Below, one piece after another: positions 11,701-23,700 of a stretch of 64,000 bases of DNA. Each line of letters begins with the position of its first letter. Position 1 is the stretch's first letter. This DNA comes from Montifringilla adamsi (lineage: Eukaryota; Chordata; Aves; Passeriformes; Passeridae), in the NCBI GenBank assembly GCA_017590115.1, contig JAGGNK010012003.1, positions 3,735,041 through 3,799,040 of the forward strand, read 5' to 3'. Under the pieces are notes generated by a model that saw nothing but the letters and a program-made list of their open reading frames with translations, did not search any database and had not been told where the DNA came from. Position numbers and translations under genes: made by a program.

Positions 11701-14700
11701 GAGGTGACCCTGCCCAAGGAACAGGCACTCCTGGGGGAGCCAGCAGTGCACCAGGCAGGATGCTGACTCACACTTTGGGTCCCTCACCTTTTCAAAGGCA
11801 GCGCAGTGACAAACCGTCCTGGTTTGTCTGAGCTGTCAGGTCCCAGGACACAGCAGGGAGTGGCAAAAAGGCTCAGTCTGTTAATAAGGCAGCAATTTTT
11901 ATCCCTTGTATAAGTATATATATATATTCAATCTTATATATATATCTAAATCTGTCAATAAGATTGAATTTTAAAACCTTGTAATAACAAAGCACAATCC
12001 TCTTGTATTACTTGACTGTGTAGTTTTTACCTTCTGTTGAAGATGTAATTTCTTTTCATGGGTGTTTAACAGACAAAGGAATATGTATTTGATCTTCTTA
12101 TTTGTATTACAGGCTCCCAAAAAGGCAAAGAAGAAGATAGAAGGTGGTTCCAATGTTTTCTCTATGTTTGAACAAACCCAGATCCAGGAGTTCAAAGAGG
12201 TTGGTCACTACTCTGCTGTTCTCTATAGTCTCCTGTTATTGCTAATGAATAACATAGGTTTTGTTTGTAATCCTTATTCAATTCTCCATCTGCTTTAATA
12301 GAACACACAGTTGTTTTCTGAATCATCCCTGTGGTTTTGGCTGGTAGATAATTTTCCTTGTGTGTTTGTTTGTTCTTTCTTTCATTCTTTCTTTCTTTAC
12401 TTCCCTCACTCACTCCCCTGTTTCACTCTAGACTTATTTGAAAAGCACCCAAGCGCCCACCCCAAAATAAAGGAAAAGCATCATCTCATCCACTTCAGCC
12501 CTGATTCAGGAAAACCCTTGAGCACATGTTTAAAGTTAAGTGGTATTTTAAATAAGAATAGTCTCATGTGCTCAAGTATTGTCCTGAATAGAGATGCCAG
12601 GCTGAACCAGGGCTTTCATTCCTGCTCTGTTCCACAACAGCAGCAGAAAATATTTGTCTGTGCCCTTCTAATGCTGCCCACAAATGAGAAATGAAAAGGC
12701 CAAGAAGCCCTCAGCTTTCTCCACAAATGCCAATAAAACAGGACAACATGTGGAGATGAATAAAGCAACTTCCAGCTCCCAAGGGATCTGGTGTTCCAGG
12801 CACTGCAGGTTCTTTGACCAGTTACCTGTGAGGAGGTAAAACTGATGGGTGGCCTAAAAGCTGGAGCATATAAAAGACAGATAATCTGTTTGATGAGTTT
12901 GTGCTCTTTTTCTGTGGGGACAATCTAGAGAGTCCATGAGACCATCACATTCTTCACTGGTTTGTCATTTTAAATTACTGATTTTTTCCCCATTTTTTTC
13001 TAACTCATGTCTCCAAAGCAATTTCCAGTGTGATAAATGTCTGCTGTTTCATGTTGTGCTTTCATGTGGCTTTCACGTTTACTTTTCTTGAGGATTCCCA
13101 CCAGGAATGCTCAGTGATGGACGAGACCAAACCCAAGGCAAGGCCTGGGAATATGACCTAGCTAAATTAATTGGAATCACTAATCATTTCCCCACAGTCA
13201 ATGGGAGCATCTTTTCTCCCACTTCTTCTCTATATCCTAGGAACCTCCATTTTATTTTCTCCAGGAATTACTGTTTGAAGATGGACCAACACAAAGAACT
13301 GGACAAAATGCCATTATTTGATCTTCTCTAAATATGATAATACCAGGAGCATTTCTAGAGAGGTGGTGGCAGAATAATGGCAAAAGCATGAGGCAGAGGA
13401 GTGGTCGAGTGAAACCCAAAACCATGTTGTGTCTAAGAACTGCATATCTGGGACACATATTTCTGAAAACCTGGTTTGGATTAGAATATTTTTATCTAGA
13501 GATTTCAACCAGCTCATCAGCAAATGTTTCAGCATTGCTGTTATGTTATTTAAAATTCATCCATTACAGTGCCTGATGCTCCTCCTGTCTCCCGAGAGCT
13601 GCCTGGGTTTGGCTTTGCTCTTCATACCTTCTTTCTCTTTTGCTTCCAAATTATGGGGAATCACCATTTAAAGCAAGGGCAAAACATCTCTAAAGAGCTG
13701 GGCTTAATTTTTTGTAAGGGGATGGTTTGGAAGGTAAATATAAGATTATTAACATAATGCTGAATGGAGCCTCGTGGGCAAACAGGGCTGTGAGCAGTGA
13801 GGCTTTGCAAGAAACTGGAGGAGAAAATACCTGAAGATATGTGGAGATAACTTGTTCATGGGAAGAAATGCACCCTGTAGGGCAGCAGACTTCAAAACTC
13901 TGCAAGTTATTGCAATCTCAGGGGAACAATGTTGGAGGAAAGAATAATTCCTGGCCATTGGGATGATACTGTCCCATATTGATGTGCCTGTCAGACAGAC
14001 AACCAGCTTCAGAGTCATGCCAGGATCAACTCCTATTCCCCATGGCATGACCCGGGGAATTTCAGGTCATTAAAATCTTTCCAAATCAATGAAACATTAT
14101 AAGTGTGATGGCAGCCAAGAGATGGACACACAAATGGGTAAACAGATAGAGCAGTTAGCTGGCTTGGTAAACAGTGGTTAGAGCACACCAAGTCTGTGTT
14201 GGCTGAAAATTAAAAAAAAAACAAAAAAACCAAAAAAAACCAAAAAAAACCCAACAAAACCAAAAAACCAAAACCCAACTGTTTTTATCTATCAAAAGTT
14301 AAATTTTGCTTGACAAGGGTATTTAAGGTCAGCACATCAGTGTCAGTCAGAGCACACAGCACAGTCTCAAAGATGTAGCATATTGGAAAGGAGAAAAAAC
14401 TTTGAATAAACAATCTTATGGAACCTACATTTCTCTGTACTTTTGAAAGTTCAGCTATGTCTGTGTGATGGATCATTCTAAGGCCCAGGAGGAATCGACT
14501 TCAGGCTGATAGCAGAGAGATATCCACAGAAATGAAATGCTTTACAGAAACATTTCAGCCTCATTCAAGGAATGGGGTACGGGGAAAGTATAAACACAGA
14601 GCAAACTCTGGCTGAATCTGCCCTGACCAAAGCCTCCCTAATTCAAACTTTTATGGGTTAAGGGCTGAATGGCTGGAGCTGCCAGCATTGGCTTCAGCCC

Positions 14701-17700
14701 AATGCACGCTGCACTGAGCATTAATTTAGTAAGAAGAAGTTTGGGTGGGTTTAATTAAGCCCCTTGCCAAGATACAGTAATGTGTTGAAAGTGAGGAAAG
14801 TGCAATGATGTGGAGGAATCAAAGGAAGTAAAATATTCCTTTTTACAGCATGAATATCGTCCTCCCATGGACTGACGTGTGTGACTGGAGCACTGTCCTG
14901 TGCAATGGAAACGGCAATTCCTGTTCCTTTTCCTTCCCACAGGCTTTTACCATCATGGATCAGAACAGGGATGGCTTTATTGACAAAGCAGATTTGAGAG
15001 ACACATTTGCTGCACTAGGTAAACGAATAATTCAATACTTAAGAGATATGCTGTCTGAATTTCAAACATAGAAGAAAGGTTGGTATTAGAATGACAGTGG
15101 GGGAAGAAATGAGATACACGGGGGGCAAAGGGAAACCTGTTCTGTTTGACCTTCCTCCCTGTGGTGGTTGGGATCTCACTACTGAGCTCCAGCTGGAAAG
15201 TGTCCTGAGCAGGGAGTGGAATGAAGGTCTGATCCCTCCCCTGCAACTATTTCAGAAGAAGCCCACCCAAGCAGGGGTCCATGCCAGGCATTTCTGATTT
15301 GCCTCTGAATCCAGGCTTTTTCATCTGGGAGCCATGGAATATCCACTGATTAGCACTGCAGTCATGGACTAGCTGCCCCTCTGCCCACACAAACCTAGGA
15401 GGGCTTCATGTGAAGTTCTGTGCTGCTGGGAGTTTGTGTGGGGTGAAATGTGCATGTCATGAGATTAGGTATTGTCCATTCCATGGCTATCACAACCTTG
15501 ATAATGTCAAACAGATCAGAGCAAATCTTCCCAAGGAAATAAAAAATTCAGGCGCTCATGATCCCAAACCTGGAGTTGTATCCTTGTTGCAGCATTTGAG
15601 GCTTGAACAGTGATGTAGGCATTTGGGCTTTTGCCATCTGGAGCTTATTAAGAAGAGCTTGATAAGAATCTTTAGTGCTCCCCGGGGTGGAATCAGACGC
15701 CAGCAGAGTCAGTGCAAGGAGCAGAAGCTCCTGAACTCTTTATTGTGACAATGAGGTTTGCAAACTTTGGCCTGTAGCTACTGTTACCCTGAAATATTTA
15801 TTTCTTAAGGCCAAGTTCTGCTATCTTTCCTGTTCAGTGAAGCCTTTCAATGCCTATAAAGTACATTCACAGCAAATTACCACTCAATTTGAGGAGGGTT
15901 GCCAGGGTCTAAATTCTCATCAATAGGGCTGCACAAGGATGGGGAAGGGATCTCATCCATCTGCCCTCTACTCAGAGAGGTGTCTCAATATCCAGGAGGG
16001 CAAAGACTGAGACCTTGGATTCACTTCAGTCACTTTGATCTCTGCTATATTAATATCAGTGGGGCCCATATTTCACCTGAGGTAAAAAAAAAAAAAAAAA
16101 GCCCCAGCTCAAGAGCAGTTTATTTGGAAGTTCCCCTTCTCTCGTCCACTGCTGGCCATGTCTGTGTTATTTATCCTTCTTGCTCCTTCAGTCACCCTTT
16201 GAACTCAGAGCCAGCTCTGCCAATTTCTTTTTCACTGGGGTATTTGGGAGTTGTGTTCTACCATGTTATTAGCAAAGTTGCACAGAGCCCTGAGCTCCCC
16301 AGTGGGAGGAGATGAATGGGAATCGTTTTTTTGAAACACAATTTGTGATTTATTATGAAAAATGATCTCTGCTGCAGGTCGTCTGAATGTCAAGAATGAA
16401 GAGCTTGAAGACATGGTGAAGGAGGCGCCAGGTCCTATTAACTTCACTGTCTTCCTTACTATGTTTGGGGAAAAGCTGAAAGGTAAGTACCTCTGGGGGA
16501 TTGGAGAGGTATCTGTCAAAGATCCTCAGCACTGAAATATCTCAGCACCTTGCAAATTAGAAGAATGTCTCCACAGAACAATGCTTAGAGGCAAGGAGGG
16601 ATCTCCAGTTTTGCAGACAGAGGGGAAGAATGAAAGGCTGAGGGACTGTGCAGAGGACAATTCAAAGGTGTGATTTAGCTTACACAAGCTAACATGAAAG
16701 GGCTGAGCTGGGGTCCAGAAAGTGATGAAACCTCAGCAGCCTGGAGCAGGGTGCAGGGGAGTTATTCACCATCAGAAGGCTCCTGGGCTGAACTCATGCT
16801 CATGCTCTAGTCATAGCACTCCCAGTGTTAGCTGCTTTTAAGTATATCTTAAAAACCCACCCTTTTTGCACTCCTTTGTCACATGGGCTTCCCTCACTTT
16901 CTGTATTCATTGTAACTCAGTGGCTCAGCCTCAGTGTCACTTGAGGTCAATAGTGATTTTGCCATTAGGTGAAGATTTCACTGAATAACCCTTAATGGAG
17001 TGGATAAATTGAAATAATTAAATTTCAGTGGATTACAATGATAAGGGAGAGGGATTTTGCCCATTGCCACACAATATATAGGGAACACTGTGGGAAGTTC
17101 AGGAAATGTGGGTATTAAATTTGCTGTGTGAGCTGGTAATTTAGTCATGTTGCTTCTCCAGTTAATGGCTGGAAACTGCAAGAGAGGGGGTGTGAGGCCA
17201 AGACAGAACTCCAATCGTCTTCCTACAGGCATAAGAGAGAGGTGAAAGCCTTCAAAGCAGGGCTGGCCTTAGCCAAGCACATTCCAGAAGTCTGTAAAAA
17301 TAACTAATGAATAGAAAAATGGAAAAATCTGATTCTATCTTCTTAAAAGCATTTATTGTTTGGTTGATGGACTCTGGCTTTGTATTGCTGAACACAATTC
17401 CAGTGAAGGGTTTTCTATGCTTGGAATAGAAAACAGAGAGGTCTGAAAGAAAGGATTCATGTAGCTGGTTCTGGAAGAAAGACACTCTTGCTAAAGAGGG
17501 CAGGAAGTCTGGGAAGCACGAGGGGTGATGGAGAAGGCTGGCTGAGGAGGGGATTTCATCAACTTGTGTGTGGTACCTCCACCAGGACATTCCAGGTGTC
17601 TTCTGGCAGAGAAGGGAGTGCCCTCCTCCATATTCTACCTCCTGGGATATGTGAATGTTTGTTATGGGGTGCCCTGCTGCCCATTCCATTTGTGAGCATG

Positions 17701-20700
17701 GAAATGAGCTCTTCCTCCTCTCCCCTCTTCCTCCTCTCCCCTCTTCCCCCTTGCCCCATGGAGCTGCTGGAGCTGGCAAAGCCTCTGGCCCTGCCAGTCT
17801 TGTGGCCTAAAAGCAGAGCCAGCACAGGAAGGTGAATGGCAAAGCAGAACCCTCTTGTCTGCAGGTTTCCTGTTGGCTACTAGCAAAGGAGGAGGGTTTT
17901 TTTAATTTCCATTTGGTGAAGGGAAAATCACAGCTGTGCTTGTCATGCCCTTCTGGTTGGGTTTGTCATGCAAAGGAAGCAGAGCCAAAAGACTGCACAT
18001 TCCCAATCAAAACTAATTGGGATGAAGAGCCTTTGTAGTGCAATTAGAAAGGGAGAAAGGGCTAGAGGAAGTGGATATGGCAATTTTGCAACACTCTTTA
18101 TTAGCTAAGTACCACTCAGAGAATTTGGTGAAAGGTGCTTTCTAAGTAAAATTTGTTGTGCTATAATTGATTTCTGTCATAAAGGGGAAGCTGGGATTTT
18201 CAGGATGAGCTTTAGCTTTGTATGTTGAGATTATGATGCCAGATGAACAGCTAACAAAACTCGGTTTATGTTAATGCCAACCACATGGAGCTGCTTCTAC
18301 AGGGAGTCAGAATAATACAATTTGTACAGAAAACAGAGATGCCGCACATCAAAGAAACCACTTTATTTACCAGCTAATCAATAAAGAATGCCTGCTGCAT
18401 TGCTTCTCTTCAAAGCCAAAGTCCAAGGATATGACAGAGTAGAAAATGTAAAACACAGTAAGGAAAAAAAATCCCCCCCACAGCGGTGACTACTTAAAAT
18501 GCAGCCCTCTCCTCTGAGCTGGGGGATGTTTCTCTTCATGGGACAATCAAAACACTCATTAAACACCAATGCTCTTTGTATTGATCACAGATTCATTGCA
18601 GTTTGAATACACTGCCTACAGCTTGGCAAAAATAATGTACACGGCCATTGTGTGGCAAGGAGGAGGCCATATAGCCCGAGGTGTGTTCACCATTATATCC
18701 TGCAGGATCCTGCTAATCCTTGTGAAATCTTACAAACAAAGCAAACTGTGAGGGCATCAAGAGAGTCTGTAGAGCAGGGAACCTTGGCTGGGTTCTGTTC
18801 TGGTTCTACCTCTGCCAAACTTTGAAACAAACTTTGGATCTGCAACCCCTTTGTGCTGTATCCCTTTTAAATCACTCTTTCAGCATACCAAATAGCTTCA
18901 TTTTGTCCATGGAATCAGTTCATCTGCTTGTAAATTTGGTTTCCTACAGTTACAAAGATTTGTACTGTGTATACTACGGTAATATTTTGAAATATTGGGG
19001 AATAGTCAGGAACAGAGTACACAGTGTATCCTTTGGTGTGGGTTGAAAATGAGTCTACTCAGAATCTGCAGTATTACAGAATAGACAGAAGCCCCAGCCA
19101 AGATTAAGGCACTGTGAAAATGAGTCCCTGACACAAATGTTTTCCAGTCTAAAGAGATGGGATAGATAATGGAAGGAAGAAAAGGAAGACCATTACAATA
19201 ATTTTACTGCTGGGAATGGAGGGACAGGGATATTAAAGTCATACCAAAAATCTGTGGCCCAGCTAAGAGCAGAAGCAAAATCTTGTAGCCACAGTCTAAT
19301 TCTTTAAACCGTCCTGTTTCTGTAGGTAACACTTAATGAAGAGACTTAAGGGGAAGGGCACAATGGGATTTAAGTCAGATCACCATCCCACATTGATCAT
19401 CCTGTTTCCATTGCATTCCATTGGCATTTGGATTTTATGATGAGCTCCATTTCCCTTAGTGAGGGAAATAACCTCTTCTCTATATGGCCAAGAACAAGTA
19501 ACATCAAAAAGTGTTTTTACAAGGAACGTACAGTGCAAGATTAAAGGAAGCCAGTGAGGGAAACAGTTTGTTATATTTTCATTTCTGAAAGCCACTAATC
19601 CTCTGGGTACTGATATTGGAGACCAGTTCCTGGAAGTTTTCTCTCCTGCAGACATAGAATAGATATGAGTTATTATTTTTAAGCTTCTGAGCATTGAACT
19701 ATTCACCTCTATTGTTTATCTGACATGACAAATGCTGCCGACTTAAAGAACCTTTGTCTTCAAACCCACAACTGCAGAATTCTCCATTTTGCACTGTTTC
19801 CAAGCGAATGTAATTACTTAGCAAGTATTCTGCAGCCAGAGAAATACATCCAGCCTTCTAAATTATATTTCATTAATTTTAGGCACGGACCCAGAAGAAA
19901 CCATTCTGAATGCTTTTAAGATTTTCGACCCAGAAGGAAAAGGCCGCATAAAGGCAGACTAGTAAGTTTATTTCAAATCCTTTAGAAGAATAACAACAAT
20001 AATAATAATTGCAGAGTTTTAAAGAACTGCTTAAAAGCTGTATTTTTCACAGTATTTTAAGAGGCAGAGAAACATTTAGCTTTGTAAGCCAGAGCTAAAA
20101 GTCTGGACTGTTGTATGAATGCATTTGTATACCAAAAAGAGATGTTATTGTCTTCAGACATTGCAAGAGCCAACGGAAATATAATCACATGTAGGCCATT
20201 AGATAGCCTCTTTTTGAAGGTCTGGATATAAATCGACACATGACTCTTTGTAAATTAACTCCATATGTAAAATTAAAATGAATGTCTGGTGCCTAACTCT
20301 CAGTGCTTGACTAAAATGGGAAAGCTACTCCCCTCTTGAAAAAAGTGATCAATTTAATGAACTCTGAGACATGGTTTTAGTGCTGGACGTTTTCCTTTTT
20401 ATGTGTTTATCATTTGAGCCTTCTGCTTCTAGAAATAATTTGCTGTAAAATTCCACTAGATACGGTGAGAGCCAAACCAAATAATACTATTAATAATCTG
20501 GCAATTATTGTCAATATGGCTATTTTTAAATAAGGAGGCAGAACTTAATTTGTATTCATATCCTGTTACACCAACAAAGCAATGTAGAAGGACTTTAAGA
20601 GGTATTTGCACAAATGCAAACACTCCTTGCACTGCCAAAATGGTGCAAGGACTTTCAGGTAGGTGAGATAAATGATACCAAATCAGTGCAGGGGATAAGG

Positions 20701-23700
20701 AGATTGGACCTATTGCTCCAGAGAAGTGGTTTATGTACCTAGATTTATGCATATGTTTAAATTTGTTCATATGCTGAAGTTTCATGGTGAATTTGGGGTC
20801 TGTACTTCTACTGCAGCAGCCATTTCAGGTAGCTTTTATAAAGCGTGATATGTATAGGAAATCTATAAGGGAACCATGAGTTACAAAATTGTATTTACAT
20901 AAATTATTGCTGCTTATGTTGTGATAGCCTCTGCCCAGAACCCCGTGGAGATTTCCATGACATTATCTGCAATAATTGATAAAATTTAGTTGAAAATGTA
21001 AAATTCATGTACACTGTTTCTTTCCTTTACCAAGGTGGTTTTCTACGGCAGTACCCCAGTGGGTCTGAGGACTTTTGCAATATGCAAAATAAGAGAGACA
21101 GTCCTTTGAGTAAGAACTTCCAAATTAATTAAACACAAGTGGATGTAGCAATCAATCAGAAGGAACAGAGGGTTAAGAGCTGTCCTGGTGGTTTTGAGGT
21201 TAACATCACCCAAACAGCTTGGGAAGAACAGTCAGGGGATCACATCAGAAGTGACTCAAACAACAGAATTAATGTAGCCTTTTGCCAAATAGGGCAGATC
21301 ACACAGTAGTGAAATCACAGCCATGAAATACGAACTTCTGATACTCCAGAACCCATGAAATGTTATATTTCCCACCACTATCTGTAACAATATCCTGCAT
21401 ACAAAATCTGCAGCTTGCCACCCTGTGTCCAGATCTACATTCCTTGGATGCTGCAAGCCAGTTGGAGTTTGGGGCAAATTAGGAATGCAGTATCACACTC
21501 CAAAATGAAGATGAGAGAGAAATATTTTATTTTTCCTTGATGGAAAAGGTCAACCTTGTCCCCACCCCCACTGCACTGCTAACATTAGACAATTGTTTTA
21601 GTTCATCACCACAACAGAGCATAATGTTTACTTATTAGACCCGAGGGTAATGTTGATCATTACAGAACAAACCATTAAATCAATTCTGTGGATGTCTTTG
21701 AGGTTTAACTTCTATTCATATGCTTCCAAAATGTAGACATTTGAAGTTTTGAAATAATTTTTCTGTTGGCTCATGCAGCCATTTCAATGCGACAGTTAAT
21801 GCTAATAAATAATATTTCTCCGTATTAAAAATCCTGGAATGTTTCTCTCAAAAACCAGTCATGCTGACCTTTTAATCAGAACTTCATTTTTATGTTCATG
21901 GAGTTAACATCCTTCTGGGGATTTTATGTCTCTTCCCTCTGCATGTTTTCACCTCTAGTCTGGAAATGACTCACTTCGTCCATGTGATGGTAGCTGGGAT
22001 GGAGCCTTCTAACCTTTCCAGAAGCTCCAGGAGTTTATAACTTACTTCCAAATTCAATGACAGACGTTGTTTGTCTGCATCATTATACCACACACAAAAC
22101 CCTTCCCACAGCATGATGTCAAAAAGAGAAAAAGCTCCCAGTCCCATTCTCAGCTGGTGTAAACTGGGGCAATGTTTGGAAAGGTTGGATGATTCAGTCC
22201 CAAATGCCACTCATGGGGCAGAGTGAGTCACGCCAACACCAACTGTGCCTGATGCTGAGGCCAATGAAATTTTTCAGATTTGGGCCCAGGGGGATGGTTG
22301 AGGTCCCAGGACTCTGGAGGTGTTTGGCTGAGCTAGAGATGATTCTCCCCATAGCTGTAGAGCTCTGCTCCTTCCCACTCACCTGGTTTCCTCCAAGACA
22401 GCACTGTAGGAAGGGCAAACCCAGAGGAAAACCAAAAATGTCCCAGAGATTTCACAGATAATTTTTTAAAAGGCTTTTAAAATATCAGAATGCAACAAGG
22501 TGTTTGTAATTGTAGAAAGAATTTACGTGAGCCACGATAAGGGATAACATTTAGACTCCTAAGTCAAAGCAAATGGATTTGTGTGTGTGTGTGTTGGGGG
22601 GTTTGGTTTGGTTTGGTTTTTGGGGTATTTTTTGAGAAGACTATAAGATTTCTAAAGAAAACAAGATGCAAAAAAAAAAAAAGAAAAAAAAAGTGCATCA
22701 TTTCTGGCTTTGGAAATGGTGAGTGTTTGTTTCCCTATAAAATAAATAATGGAAAATGTGCATAGATCCTTCAGTCAGTCCTTCTTCCTTGTGAGTGTGC
22801 CAGAGCCTACTGGGCTGTGCATCAGAAGATTATAATTAGATATTTGATCTTTTCTTTTCCCCTAAATACTTTAAGCATGTGAATAGAAGACACACAGTGC
22901 CCAGATCTCTTTTTAATTCAGGCTTGTTTGTAATGAAGTTTATTTGTGACTTCTGACAAAACTGCTCTAAGTGCTTCCTTCTATTCACCAAGCTCCTTCC
23001 TGGACCACACTTCCCATTTGCATTTACTAATACTGTTTGTCCAGGGCATATATATCCAATAATCAATTTATGCTGAGGGGAATGATCTCTCTACTCTTGC
23101 ACCCACTGATCATTTGAGAATTCTCCTTCAAAAATGCAGTCACATACCAAATGGCCAGAGGAACAAAACAGAAACAGAAACTTGAGACAAAGAGATGAAG
23201 AAACTTAGCTAACTACAGAGAATGGTGAAGTAATTCAGGAAAAATATACTAAATAGCTTAAGCTCTGTCTGTTCCGAACGCCTGCACAGATATATTCACA
23301 CTTGTCCTTCTTCATTGTTTTCAATTTTCCCTTTCTGGGCTTCCAAATGTGCATTTTAGACCAACAAGAGCTGCAGAAGTGTATGTGCCCCTGCCACAAT
23401 TGGGATGTGTAGCCTTTTCCTGGAAAAAAAATCACATTTGTCAGAGCTGTGAGTGCCATTGCAGCTTTGCCACCCAAACTGCACTTCTGTCTGGGAGACT
23501 TTTCTCATGTGCAGAAAGGGAGGATTTACTGTTTTGCCTGAACATTTGCACCCACAGTAGGTGAATTTTGCTCCCCTGCAAATGTTCCTGTTCAGGCATG
23601 ATTTCTATTATAAATAATTTAAAATATTCCCTTTAAAAAGCAGAAAGGACTTCTTCCAGAAGAGCTGCCACTCTCACTCCCCCCACAAAAAATTCTTGAA

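Larger units (their letters stand above)
3535..12112 (+). other. MYL10 intron 1 (8578 bp)
   Basis: Donor GTAGGT, acceptor TTTGTATTACAG, phase 0. It contains a TG-rich minisatellite (5601-6370), a 19-bp tandem array (6425-6557), CCAAA and A-rich tracts (7755-7800, 8492-8535), a CR1 3' tail (9630-9709) and a 12-bp inverted repeat (11926-11969). Being the first and by far the longest intron, it is the natural place for muscle enhancers, but none can be proven by eye. No other gene is recognised in it on either strand. Confidence 0.8.
12200..14942 (+). other. MYL10 intron 2 (2743 bp)
   Basis: Phase 0, donor GTTGGT, acceptor CTTCCCACAG after a strong CT tract. It holds a TTTG/TTTC tract (12364-12398), a decayed palindromic element (12497-12614) and an A-rich CAAAA-type tract (14211-14278). 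No further exon is recognised. Confidence 0.8.

Noticed and set aside
384..18726. Shared 17-mer CTGCTAATCCTTGTGAA at 384-400 and 18710-18726
   Set aside because: A 17-base match somewhere in 64 kb is expected by chance at a rate of roughly one in ten, and the flanks differ.
18569..18751. 60-codon open frame with a membrane-like composition in intron 4
   Set aside because: Too short, no start context or homology; lies inside a validated intron.
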